From assembly GCA_964459385.1 (NCBI GenBank), contig CAYWLG010000009.1, forward strand, positions 1 through 64,000: 64,000 nucleotides of DNA, in the 5' to 3' direction. Under the pieces are notes generated by a model. It did no database searches. It had not been told where the DNA came from and saw nothing but the letters and a program-made list of their open reading frames with translations. A program made the position numbers and the translations under genes. The stretch is from UBA6107 sp964459385 (GTDB taxonomy: Bacteria > Chloroflexota > Anaerolineae > Anaerolineales > Anaerolineaceae). Shown piece by piece: positions 8,571 through 16,719 of this stretch (its first letter is position 1; each line of letters opens with the position of its first letter).

Positions 8571-10314
8571 AACCGGCAGCCTCAAGTGCTTCAAGCGGAT
8601 AAAATTCCAGCATGGCTTCCTGCCAGGTCAGGTTTTGTTTGAAAACAAACAGGTTAAAAAACGACCCGTTCAGATAATAGCGCCAGTTCGATTGGGCGGG
8701 CAGGCGTTTCCAGCCAAAACGATGCGCAAACTCGGTGAAGTCAAACCAGTAGCCAGCAGGCGCCTGGGTGAGCTTGCCGCCGTTTTCGTAGGCCACGGTG
8801 TCGCCCGAATAGCGCGCGCTGAAATCCCACACCGAGGTACGGATCGGCTCGCCGCAGCCGCCGGTCTGATTGAGGCACTTCAGCCACACGCGCCAGTAGG
8901 TTTGCCCGGCGTAGTCTTCACGGGTTACCACCATCCAGTCAGCATCCAGTGGCACTGAATTGACGGCAATGGCACGGCCTGTAAAAAGCCAGTTTTCAGC
9001 GATGCCGGGGGAGGCCGGGGCGGAGATGGGCAGATAAGCGTTGTCGAGGGCGTTCAAATAATCCCAGCCGAGTTTCTTCCCCACTGCACTTCGCAGCGCA
9101 TTAAAAGACTCGTTGGCTGAATCCGCCAGGTAGGGGTTGTCGGTTTTTACGCCATCCAGCGCAACGACCCCGCTGCGCCCGGTGCTGGAGGCTGGCAGGT
9201 CTTCTTTGGGGGTGAAGAGCGGGCCAGGCTCAGAAAACGTTTGCAGGCCGGCATAATCGCCGATGATCTCACTGGCCCGTCCGCCCTGCCAGTCGAGAGA
9301 ATTGATCTCTTGGGTGAACATCGAAACCGGCAAAAAATGGCTGGCGGTGAGGATATCGGTGTCAATGAGAAAATTGTTCTCAGGCTGCTTGAAAACGGCC
9401 AGTAGCGTTTTGCCGTCGGGGGACCAGGCGGGCAGGCTGCCCGGTGAAACTGTGGTCACTGTATCTAGATCAGACACAACCGCCATTTGGATTTCCTGTT
9501 CAGGGTCTTTTGACTCCCAGGCCAGCTTTGTGCCGTCAGGCGACCAATCGGGATGTGTGAAATCGGCTTCATCCGAAGCGGCGATCACCTGGTACCGTTC
9601 ATCTGGCTTTTGCAAATTCGCCGTCCAGATCTGATCCCGGCCGGCGCGATCGGTCACAAAAGCGATCAGTTGCCCGTTGGGCGACCAATCGGGCGAAAAG
9701 TTGTTGCCGGCATCCGAAGTCAATTGGATGGGAGCACTTTCAGGGTCGCTCACCGATTGGATGATGAGGTCGAGGTGTTCGCCGTTGAGCGTTTCGTAGA
9801 TCAAATATTGTCCATCCGGCGACCAGGCGGGTTCGCCATCGTAGGTCTGGGTGTTGGTGATGCGCGTCAGCCCATCCGTTTTAAAGTCAAGAATGTAAAT
9901 ATCCCACTGCCCGTCCCGGTCGGAGGCGAAGGCCAGTTGGGTGCCATTGGGGCTGATGGCCGGGTCGCGATCATCCCAGTCATAAGCGGTCAGGCGGGAA
10001 GGGGTAAGCCAGGCAGGGTTGTAGGCAAATAAATGTGTATAGAGCCCGTCCGCCATCGAAAAGACGATCATGCCAGCTTCTTGCGTGGAAGTGGATGTGC
10101 TCGTAACCGCGGTGTGCGTGGCAACCGGGGTGGTCTGAATCTCAACCGTTAAGGTTGGGCTGGGGAGTATTTCGGATGTAGTTTCTGGGGTGGGCGACTC
10201 TAACGCTTGAGAAGGTGGCTGATCTTTTGAACAGGCCACCAGCGAGAGCAGCAGCGCAACAGAGAAGATCGCATTGCGGACTGAAGGGGTTGAATGTTTG
10301 CAGTTGATTTTCAT
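8557..10314 (-). CDS. TolB-like beta-propeller lipoprotein
   Basis: A 585-residue predicted lipoprotein: the signal ends in the lipobox LVAC (Cys about residue 28), followed by a Thr/Pro-rich spacer. Five PD40/TolB-type blades lie at about 105-340, each with a WSPDG or ISPNG motif (for example AISPNGTQLAFASDRDG and AWSPDGQYLIYE). The last 230 residues form a separate domain with several Trp and Tyr residues and two nearby Cys (KCLNQTGGCG); I cannot name it, but it looks like an extracellular domain. The gene lies between two M23 peptidases with short gaps or overlaps, suggesting a shared role at the cell surface. A scaffold or binding role is inference. Confidence 0.82.
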   Translation of the reverse strand: MKINCKHSTPSVRNAIFSVALLLSLVACSKDQPPSQALESPTPETTSEILPSPTLTVEIQTTPVATHTAVTSTSTSTQEAGMIVFSMADGLYTHLFAYNPAWLTPSRLTAYDWDDRDPAISPNGTQLAFASDRDGQWDIYILDFKTDGLTRITNTQTYDGEPAWSPDGQYLIYETLNGEHLDLIIQSVSDPESAPIQLTSDAGNNFSPDWSPNGQLIAFVTDRAGRDQIWTANLQKPDERYQVIAASDEADFTHPDWSPDGTKLAWESKDPEQEIQMAVVSDLDTVTTVSPGSLPAWSPDGKTLLAVFKQPENNFLIDTDILTASHFLPVSMFTQEINSLDWQGGRASEIIGDYAGLQTFSEPGPLFTPKEDLPASSTGRSGVVALDGVKTDNPYLADSANESFNALRSAVGKKLGWDYLNALDNAYLPISAPASPGIAENWLFTGRAIAVNSVPLDADWMVVTREDYAGQTYWRVWLKCLNQTGGCGEPIRTSVWDFSARYSGDTVAYENGGKLTQAPAGYWFDFTEFAHRFGWKRLPAQSNWRYYLNGSFFNLFVFKQNLTWQEAMLEFYPLEALEAAGYAAH

Positions 10315-10332
10315 GCCAAAGCTGCTCTTCTT

Positions 10333-11214
10333 CTACTGCCCGGCATCTCCCTGAGTTTGCCATAAAAGCACCGGGTCAATGGGTTGAAAAACTTCTGATA
10401 ATGCCCAGATGCAATAATTGTACCGTTCTTCTTCCGTTGAATCAGGCATGTAATCTGAAATCACCCCAAATTTTGCCTCAGAAGGACCAACACGAACTTC
10501 CAGGTGCAAGTGTTGCCCTCCTTCTACTGCATTGCCGCTGGCACCTACTGCACCGATCACGTCCCCGGCCGATACCTCATCACCAGCTTGAAAACTGGAC
10601 GGAAATTCCATATGAGCATAGACAATATAAATGGAAGTTTCTGTTTGAGACCAGGTAATACGTGCCGGGTCAGGGATGCAGTTCGAATGGGCCGCAATCT
10701 CATCGGCCGAATAAGGAGTGGGCAGCGGGATCCCTGCCAGATAAGCAGGGGAGAGCCGGCTGAGCGGTGTTTCGATCATGATCATGTTGCCATAGGGCCA
10801 GCGTTCAGTCAACGATTCCACCACCCTGCCAGGCAGCACCGCCAGAATGGGGTGCCCCAATACTGTGTTATAGCCTTTGTATGTATAGAAAAATAGATCA
10901 ATGCCCGTGTGATTGTAATCGGAGCCGGAGGCCTCTACAAAAGGGTATTTGAATTTATAAGGATTGGAAAGTATGAAGCGCAGGTCCGAAAATTCGAGCC
11001 CTTGTAATGGGAAGACAGCTTCGCTTACCAAGGGAAGTGCTGTGGCAGTTGGGGTGGGCAAAGGCGAATTTGTTGGGGCGATTGTGGGGGGGATAGTGGC
11101 CTCAGGCGTACTGGTGGCAGGTGCAATTTGAGCAGTCGCTTCAGAGGCATTGCAACTGCTCAATAGAAAGAGTATTCCCACAAAAAAAATGATTTTCTTC
11201 AAAGTAAAACTCAC
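10333..11214 (-). CDS. Lipoprotein M23 metallopeptidase
   Basis: A second M23 peptidase of 293 residues. A short basic N terminus and hydrophobic stretch (IIFFVGILFLLSSC) end in a lipobox Cys, so it is probably membrane-anchored outside the cell. A Thr/Pro linker precedes the peptidase domain. Metal motifs are HTGID (about 101-105) and HLHLE (about 235-239). The lobe between them is long, with an insertion around LSPAYLAGIPLPTPYS. The preferred start is a GTG one base after the stop of the upstream small gene; a longer form reading back into that gene is possible in frame but would place charged residues before the signal peptide. It is followed 18 bases later by the TolB-like gene. Confidence 0.82.
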   Translation of the reverse strand: MSFTLKKIIFFVGILFLLSSCNASEATAQIAPATSTPEATIPPTIAPTNSPLPTPTATALPLVSEAVFPLQGLEFSDLRFILSNPYKFKYPFVEASGSDYNHTGIDLFFYTYKGYNTVLGHPILAVLPGRVVESLTERWPYGNMIMIETPLSRLSPAYLAGIPLPTPYSADEIAAHSNCIPDPARITWSQTETSIYIVYAHMEFPSSFQAGDEVSAGDVIGAVGASGNAVEGGQHLHLEVRVGPSEAKFGVISDYMPDSTEEERYNYCIWALSEVFQPIDPVLLWQTQGDAGQ

Positions 11215-11215
11215 T

Positions 11216-11560
11216 TCAGGCGAGCTGCTCCACAAAAACGGTTTTTTCTGATTGCACTTTTTCTTCTTCATAGCTTAGCTTGCAGGTTAAGCGCAAGGGC
11301 ATGGGTACGCCGCTGTGGCGAACGTGCATGGTGAATTCAAAGTGGCTGCCAAAGTTTTCAATAATGGTGGAGTGCCCCACTTCTTCTCCGTTCGCATCTT
11401 CCAATACCAGATCAAGATCGGGGCGGGTGGTATCGTTGCTGAGCTCCACTGAGATCTTTACTTTTTTCTGGTCAATCGAAAGCTGTCCCAGCAATTCGCT
11501 GATCTCAGCAGGGTTTTCGGGCAGTTCACGTTTTCTTACCGGTAAAGGGGCATCGCTCAT
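11216..11560 (-). CDS. Conserved small protein of unknown function
   Basis: A 114-residue soluble protein with no signal peptide or membrane segment. Residues 30-110 alternate hydrophobic and polar positions as in a beta-sandwich (VKISVELSNDTTRPDLDLVL, HFEFTMHVRHSG). I recognise no catalytic motif and assign no function. It lies 25 bases after the DUF1015 gene and immediately before the M23 lipoprotein gene, so it is likely part of the same transcript. Confidence 0.7.
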   Translation of the reverse strand: MSDAPLPVRKRELPENPAEISELLGQLSIDQKKVKISVELSNDTTRPDLDLVLEDANGEEVGHSTIIENFGSHFEFTMHVRHSGVPMPLRLTCKLSYEEEKVQSEKTVFVEQLA

Positions 11561-11585
11561 GATTCTTCCTTAAAATAGGTTTCTA

Positions 11586-12905
11586 TTATTTTACAATCTT
11601 TCGACATTCCATGTAAAAGCGTTTCTCGTGAGCCTCTCCCATCGAGAAGGTCTTACGCGGCAGAGCGCCATCGAGGATCACCGTCTTGAAAAGGTCGCTC
11701 TTGGGCATGCCAGGCAGATAAAAGCCTGCGCAATCACGCCCGGCGCCCAATTCGCAGACGGTGGCTTCACCGTGGACATAGTCGATCTGTCCGGCCCAGC
11801 CCGATTGGATCCATTCATCCAGAAATGCCTGCAAAGTGCCCACGGGCAGATTGCTTTTGGGGTTTCTGACACTGACGATCTCAAACCCATCGGCTGTGAT
11901 CAGCCCAAAGCGATGTTCGCCCGTTTGATTTTCTTTTACCGCGGCGACCATTTCCTCTTTCCCTGTGGCGGGCGTAAATGAAATATCGGCACCGAAGAAA
12001 CGCTGCAGCGCTTGTTTTGGGTCTTGTTTGGTGTTGAAAAGCACCCGATGGATGGGTTCGAATTCGAGCCCCTTGTCGTGCACGTTTTCGATCTCTACCA
12101 GGGCATAGCGGGCCGGGTGATCCATGCCAATGCTCGCTTTGAGGCTTTCCCAGATGGATTTGGCCGTTGCCAGCGAGTGGTTGCCGTCGCCGACCGCGAA
12201 GAGCAAAATCCCCTTGTCGCTCCCCACACCGTATTTTGCTTCAAAGACCTCGGGCCGGGCCAGTTCTTCCAGGTTCTGAATCACCATTTTCTCAATCTCA
12301 GGGTCGTTCACGAAACGCCCGCGCAGATGCCCGCTGTTTTGCATCAGATCGAAATCATAAGCCAGTGGTAGTTTTGGGCTGGCATTTTTTAGGGCGGTAA
12401 AGAGCTTGTCGGCCGGGTCATCGATCAAGACCAGAATATGCGGCAGTTCAAGAATGGCCCCCTGTCTGATCTTGATGCGCGGCGGCAGGCGGTCGAGAAT
12501 GGTGCCCTCGGTGGCGCGGATAAGCGACTGGGAGCCCTTGTTGAAATCGTATTTTTCCAAGTCCAGTGCCAGCATCAAGCCATGACGGGTTTTGCCGTCT
12601 ACACTGCGTTCCACATAGATCAACCCCTCATGCTGCACCAGCAGCCCTTTATTCAGATATTCCTGCATGGTAGCCTGGGTGGAGCGCAGCCGGGCCTGTT
12701 CTTCTGTTTTGCCCAAAAAGACCTCAGGCAAGATCATGTTATATGTAGAAGGGGAGTCTCCTACCAGATCGGCCACCTGCTGCCAGTATTCTGGCTGAGA
12801 GGTGAACTGGTCACAGGCGATCACGGACCATTTGCTTAAGGCGGTTCCTTCAACCGGGAGAAGAATATCAGCGATCTGTACACCAACGTTGGGAAAGTTT
12901 CGCAT
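11586..12905 (-). CDS. DUF1015 family protein
   Basis: A 439-residue member of the widespread DUF1015 family, whose biochemical role is unassigned. Family-typical segments are visible: an N-terminal region with ACDQFTSQPEYW, the central VGDGNHSLATAKSIWE block (the DGxH motif region) and a C-terminal region ending in CRKIVK. No transmembrane segment or signal peptide is seen. The start has AAGAGGG upstream and an extended -10 promoter 30 bases before it. It appears to lead the transcript that continues into the small protein and envelope genes. Confidence 0.9.
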   Translation of the reverse strand: MRNFPNVGVQIADILLPVEGTALSKWSVIACDQFTSQPEYWQQVADLVGDSPSTYNMILPEVFLGKTEEQARLRSTQATMQEYLNKGLLVQHEGLIYVERSVDGKTRHGLMLALDLEKYDFNKGSQSLIRATEGTILDRLPPRIKIRQGAILELPHILVLIDDPADKLFTALKNASPKLPLAYDFDLMQNSGHLRGRFVNDPEIEKMVIQNLEELARPEVFEAKYGVGSDKGILLFAVGDGNHSLATAKSIWESLKASIGMDHPARYALVEIENVHDKGLEFEPIHRVLFNTKQDPKQALQRFFGADISFTPATGKEEMVAAVKENQTGEHRFGLITADGFEIVSVRNPKSNLPVGTLQAFLDEWIQSGWAGQIDYVHGEATVCELGAGRDCAGFYLPGMPKSDLFKTVILDGALPRKTFSMGEAHEKRFYMECRKIVK

Positions 12906-12934
12906 GAAGCCCTCTTGATATTAGGATGGTATTG

Positions 12935-12943
12935 ATTTTACCA
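12935..12943 (-). promoter_or_regulatory. Extended -10 promoter before the DUF1015 gene
   Basis: On the minus strand this reads TGGTAAAAT, an extended -10 element (TGnTAAAAT), 30 bases before the start codon and just after the degV terminator. Confidence 0.5.
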
Positions 12944-12954
12944 GAAGGCAAACA

Positions 12955-12999
12955 AAAACACCTCGAACGCGCCCACCGGGCCTTCATTCAAGGTGTTTT
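12955..12999 (-). terminator. Intrinsic terminator of degV
   Basis: On the minus strand AAAACACCT pairs with AGGTGTTTT around an inner GCCC/GGGC hairpin, and a T-rich stretch follows. It lies between degV and the DUF1015 gene, separating their transcripts. Confidence 0.6.
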
Positions 13000-13017
13000 A
13001 TCAGGCTAAAAAATGAC

Positions 13018-13878
13018 TTACATCCCGACCATGTAGGCCAGCCCCAAAGCTCCGGGCCCGGTATGGGTGCCCAGCACGGGGCTGATATCTGTGATCAAGG
13101 TTTCGCGCACCAGCGAGGACGAGAAACGTTTGATGGCTTTGTTGAGCAGCATGTTGGCTTCTTCAAACGAATTGCCGTGGATGGCGCATAAGCGCACCGG
13201 CCCCGGTTCGTTGGCCAGTTTTTCTTCGACCAGGTCAAGCAGGCGGTCAATTGATTTGTTCAGGGTGCGCACGCGCTCCACTGCTTCGATCTGCCCTTCC
13301 TGAAGTTCCAGGATCGGCTTGAGGTTCAATACTGTTCCCAGAAAAGCTGCTGCACCGCCGATGCGTCCGCCGCGCTGCAAGAACTCAAGCGTGTTCAGGG
13401 TGAAATAGACACCGGTTTGCTCTTTGGCTTTTTCGGCCACGGTTTTGCAGTCGTGCAGCGTGCCGCCGGCTGCGGCGACGCGGGCGGCCGCCATCACTTG
13501 AAAGCCCATCGCCATGCTGGTGCTGAGCGAATCGATGAGTTCGATCTTCGCGGTAGGGAAGGCGCTTTTGGCCTGGATGGCTGAATCCATAGTGCCAGAT
13601 AACTTGGACGAGATGTGAATGCTCAGAATTTCATAGCCCTCTTCGATCAGAGCAGCGTAGGCCTGTTTGAATTCTTCGGGGGTGGTTTGAGAGGTGGTGG
13701 GCAGCACGGCTGCACTTTTCAGGCGGTCATAGAATTGTGTGGGTTGAATATCCACCCCATCGCGCATGATTTCCTGCCCCCAGATCACCTGCAAGGGCAA
13801 AACGCGGATGGGATGAGTTTCCAGCAGTTCCGCGGGAATATTGGCTGTGCTATCGGTCACGACCATTACTTTAGACAT
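13018..13878 (-). CDS. DegV family fatty-acid-binding protein
   Basis: A 286-residue DegV (EDD-fold) protein. The family start (VVTDSTANIP), the TTSQTTPEEF loop, the ISSKLSGT motif and the C-terminal GTHTGPGALG are all visible. DegV proteins bind fatty acids; in some bacteria (FakB) they present fatty acids to the kinase FakA for phospholipid synthesis. No fakA partner is in this window, so that role is inference. The start is supported by GGAGGAAGAG upstream. It is transcribed divergently from ffh and ends at an intrinsic terminator. Confidence 0.93.
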   Translation of the reverse strand: MSKVMVVTDSTANIPAELLETHPIRVLPLQVIWGQEIMRDGVDIQPTQFYDRLKSAAVLPTTSQTTPEEFKQAYAALIEEGYEILSIHISSKLSGTMDSAIQAKSAFPTAKIELIDSLSTSMAMGFQVMAAARVAAAGGTLHDCKTVAEKAKEQTGVYFTLNTLEFLQRGGRIGGAAAFLGTVLNLKPILELQEGQIEAVERVRTLNKSIDRLLDLVEEKLANEPGPVRLCAIHGNSFEEANMLLNKAIKRFSSSLVRETLITDISPVLGTHTGPGALGLAYMVGM

Positions 13879-14041
13879 TGTTTCTCTTCCTCCGGATAAA
13901 TTACCTTAAATATGACTGATATAACCCTTTTCTTTGCGAAAAGTTACCACGAATTTTGAATGATTTGCCTTTTTGTTAGGAATTTGTTCGGTTTTATTGG
14001 TGCCAATTCGCTTCTGCACCTCCATTAATATGAAGATAGGC

Positions 14042-14070
14042 TTGACCGTTCGGCAACAAAAGGCTAAAAT
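14042..14070 (+). promoter_or_regulatory. Strong sigma-70-type promoter of the ffh operon
   Basis: TTGACC (14042-14047), exactly 17 bases, then TAAAAT (14065-14070). It is the only good promoter I see before a run of genes from ffh to topA and lies in the 244-base divergent region with degV. Confidence 0.75.
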
Positions 14071-14122
14071 CCTAACCTGACTGCCTTATCGGGGCGGATA
14101 TTTTTTGTTAATTGGATGACCT

Positions 14123-15445
14123 GTGTTTGAAAATCTGACCGGACGGTTGAACGACATCTTTCAGCAACTGCGGCGCAGAGGCAAGCTCTCTGAGGCCGAT
14201 GTGGATGCCATGCTGCGCGAAGTGCGCCTGGCCTTGCTTGAAGCAGATGTCAACTATGCCGTCGTAAAAGACTTTGTGGCCCGCGTGCGGCTCCGTGCCG
14301 TGGGAGCAGAGGTTTCCAAAGCGCTCAATCCGGCACAACAGGTCATTAAGATCGTTCACGAAGAGTTGATCCAAACGCTGGGCGAACCGGCCCGGTTGAA
14401 TTTGACGGGTGTAAAACCTTATGCGGTCATGCTCGTCGGCTTGCAAGGGTCTGGCAAGACCACCGCCACCGCCAAGCTAGCCCGCAAACTGCGCGCTGAG
14501 GGGGAACGGGTTTTGCTGGTGGCAGGCGACCCCTATCGCCCGGCGGCTGTGAAACAACTGCAAACCCTGGGTGAAAAGATCGGCGTGGAAGTGGTGGCTG
14601 ATCCGTCCTTAAAGCCGCCCGATCTGGCTGCACGGGCCTTCGATAAAGCCCAAAAAGGCGGCTATACCGTAGTGCTGATCGATACTGCCGGCCGTTCGCA
14701 GTTGGACCAGCCATTAATGGATGAACTCCAGGCCATTACCAAAAAGGTCAACCTGGTCGAGACGCTGCTGGTGGTAGATGCAATGGTAGGCCAGGAAGCC
14801 GTGCATATCGCAGAGGGTTTCCGTGACACGGTGAAGATCACCGGTCTGGTCATGGCCAAAATGGATGGCGATGCCCGTGGTGGCGCAGCCATTTCGGTGC
14901 GCAGTGTCACCGGCGTGCCCATCAAATACCTGAGCACAGGCGAGGGTGTTGACGCTTTGGAGGCGTACGACCCTTCACGATTGGCGTCGCGCATTTTGGG
15001 AATGGGTGATATGATTGGTCTGATCGAAAAAGCCGAAGCGGCTTTCGATCAAAAGAACCAAAAAGACCAGACGGATCGCATGCTCAAGGGGCAATTTAAC
15101 CTTGAGGATTTCTTGCAACAATTGAAACAGTTGCGTAAAATGGGACCATTGAGCCAGGTGATGGATATGCTGCCGGGCGGGATGGGTCAGGCGGTCAAAG
15201 GGGTATCCACCGAAGATGCCGAAGCCCAGTTGCGCAAAACCGAAGCGATCATCAGTTCGATGTCTTTGAAAGAACGCCGCAATCCCGATCTGCTCAACGC
15301 AAGCCGGCGTCGCCGCATTGCCAGAGGCTCTGGCACCGATGTGCAGGATGTGAATCGCGTGATGAAACAATTCAGAGATTCACAGCGACTGTTGAAAACC
15401 TTACAGAAGACAGGCGGGAAGGGACTTTCCCGTATGTTCAAGTGA
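14123..15445 (+). CDS. ffh: Signal recognition particle GTPase Ffh
   Basis: The SRP54 subunit, which binds signal sequences of nascent membrane and secreted proteins and delivers ribosomes to FtsY. Of normal length (440 residues): N domain, G domain with P loop GLQGSGKTTATAKLA (about residue 109), DTAGR and TKMDG-like (AKMDGDARGG) motifs, then the M domain with LPGGMGQ and the RNA-binding RRRRIARGSG segment. The start must be the GTG at 14123 because an in-frame TGA lies six bases upstream; the ribosome binding site is weak. It leads the operon with rpsP, khpA and rimM. Confidence 0.98.
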   Translation: MFENLTGRLNDIFQQLRRRGKLSEADVDAMLREVRLALLEADVNYAVVKDFVARVRLRAVGAEVSKALNPAQQVIKIVHEELIQTLGEPARLNLTGVKPYAVMLVGLQGSGKTTATAKLARKLRAEGERVLLVAGDPYRPAAVKQLQTLGEKIGVEVVADPSLKPPDLAARAFDKAQKGGYTVVLIDTAGRSQLDQPLMDELQAITKKVNLVETLLVVDAMVGQEAVHIAEGFRDTVKITGLVMAKMDGDARGGAAISVRSVTGVPIKYLSTGEGVDALEAYDPSRLASRILGMGDMIGLIEKAEAAFDQKNQKDQTDRMLKGQFNLEDFLQQLKQLRKMGPLSQVMDMLPGGMGQAVKGVSTEDAEAQLRKTEAIISSMSLKERRNPDLLNASRRRRIARGSGTDVQDVNRVMKQFRDSQRLLKTLQKTGGKGLSRMFK

Positions 15446-15552
15446 TCAAAAATGAAACGGCGGTTGTAAGCGCCCCCTTCAGCGCCCCCTCGCCACGTGG
15501 AGTTTTCAGGTCACATCAAATTTGATCATTTACTAAACAGGAGACGTGCTCG

Positions 15553-15882
15553 ATGGTTAGAATTCGTTTACGCCGAGTTGGTATGCGACACCAGCCCAGT
15601 TATCGTATTGTTGTTGCGGACATTGAAAGCCCCCGCGACGGTCGCTTTTTGGAGATCGTTGGCTCCTACAACCCCACCACCGATCCTTTCACCATTGATG
15701 TGAAAGAAGATCGTGTCTACGAGTGGATGAAAAACGGTGCCGTTCCGAGCGAATCTGTCAGCCGCATCTTCACCAAAGTGGGTCTGCTTGACCGCTTTGC
15801 CCGCTTCAAAAAAGGCGAAGCCGTCGAAGGTTTGCTGGAAGAAGCCAAGACTGCATACGAAAAACACGCTGCAAACGCATAA
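15553..15882 (+). CDS. rpsP: Ribosomal protein bS16
   Basis: A 30S assembly protein of 109 residues. The N terminus MVRIRLRRVG and the SPRDGRFLEIVGSYNP segment are diagnostic of bS16. An AGGAGA ribosome binding site sits nine bases before the ATG. Its order after ffh and before khpA and rimM is the common bacterial arrangement. The 107 bases between ffh and rpsP hold no gene, only a short palindrome at 15515-15526. Confidence 0.98.
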   Translation: MVRIRLRRVGMRHQPSYRIVVADIESPRDGRFLEIVGSYNPTTDPFTIDVKEDRVYEWMKNGAVPSESVSRIFTKVGLLDRFARFKKGEAVEGLLEEAKTAYEKHAANA

Positions 15883-15915
15883 GCCGGGTTTTGAAAGACC
15901 TCTCAAGGAGGAGCT

Positions 15916-16152
15916 GTGAAAGAACTGATCGAGTACATTGCGCTGGCTCTCGTCGATGACCCGTCCCGCGTGGTTGTAAATCAATCGCGCAACGGGGGCC
16001 GTGAAAATCTTGAACTGCACGTGGCCAAAGAAGATATGGGCCGTGTGATCGGAAAAAGCGGGCGAGTTGCAAATGCGATGAGAATTCTTTTGCGAGTCGC
16101 AGCAGCGCGTGAAGGGAAACAGGCTTCACTGGATGTTGTAGAACCGAGATGA
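15916..16152 (+). CDS. khpA: KH-domain RNA-binding protein KhpA
   Basis: A 78-residue single KH domain with the GxxG loop in VIGKSGRVANAM. KhpA proteins bind RNA and, with KhpB, affect cell division and elongation in Gram-positives. It starts with GTG behind a very strong AAGGAGGAG site. The stop overlaps the rimM start by four bases. Confidence 0.95.
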   Translation: MKELIEYIALALVDDPSRVVVNQSRNGGRENLELHVAKEDMGRVIGKSGRVANAMRILLRVAAAREGKQASLDVVEPR

Positions 16153-16709
16153 TGAATCCCACCAGTTCGAACAACAAAACTCAAACTCAAACAGGCTCGC
16201 CCAAGTCGGGCGAGCCTGTGTTGATTGCAATTGGAAAAATTCGCCGGCCACATGGGGTAAAAGGGGAAGTGATCTTTGAACCCTACCCCGAATATTCGGT
16301 GCGTTTGAAGGCCGGCAAAATGGTGTTTATCGGCGACAAGAAAGAAGCCTATTCGCTGCGTTCCGTGCGCAGCATGGATCAGAATTCCTTGCTCGCTTTC
16401 GACAGCCTGGACGACTGCGACCAGGTAGGGTTTATGCGCAACGTGCAGTTATACATTCAGACCAGTGAGTTAGGCCAGTCGCAAAAGGGCATGCATTATC
16501 CGCATGAAGTGCTGGATATGCAGGTTGTAGATGAAGCTGGCAAGCCGTTGGGCACACTGGTTGAAGTGATGATCACGGGGGCGAATGATGTTTATGTGGT
16601 CAAGAACGCGGAAGAAGAAGAAATTCTTCTCCCTGCGATAAAAGATGTGATCCTGAAAGTAGATAAAGAGAAGCGGGTGATCACGGTTCGACCCCTGATA
16701 TGGGATTAG
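16149..16709 (+). CDS. rimM: Ribosome maturation factor RimM
   Basis: A 30S assembly factor that acts on 16S rRNA near bS16/uS19. The conserved N-domain start VLIAIGKIRRPHGVKGEV begins near residue 24, after a polar low-complexity extension (MMNPTSSNNKTQTQTG). The C-terminal PRC-barrel covers about 100-186. The ATG at 16149 overlaps the khpA stop (ATGA). Two downstream in-frame starts, GTG 16218 and TTG 16221, would remove the extension; they would begin right at the end of a strong hairpin, so I keep the first ATG. trmD, which normally follows, is absent here. Confidence 0.94.
   Translation: MMNPTSSNNKTQTQTGSPKSGEPVLIAIGKIRRPHGVKGEVIFEPYPEYSVRLKAGKMVFIGDKKEAYSLRSVRSMDQNSLLAFDSLDDCDQVGFMRNVQLYIQTSELGQSQKGMHYPHEVLDMQVVDEAGKPLGTLVEVMITGANDVYVVKNAEEEEILLPAIKDVILKVDKEKRVITVRPLIWD
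16191..16219 (+). promoter_or_regulatory. Strong hairpin inside the 5' end of rimM
   Basis: A perfect 12-bp, GC-rich inverted repeat (16191-16202 with 16208-16219) and a 5-base loop, at codons 15-24 of rimM. It has no following T run, so it is not a standard terminator. It may lower rimM translation or act as an mRNA stability or processing element between rpsP/khpA and rimM. Confidence 0.6.
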
Positions 16710-16719
16710 AATATCCTTC

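Noticed and set aside
15515..15526. 12-base palindrome ATCAAATTTGAT between ffh and rpsP
   Set aside because: Short and AT-rich, with no second copy noticed and no promoter beside it; chance is likely.
16191..16219. Hairpin in rimM as an intrinsic terminator
   Set aside because: No T run follows and the reading frame continues through it, so I list it only as a possible regulatory hairpin.
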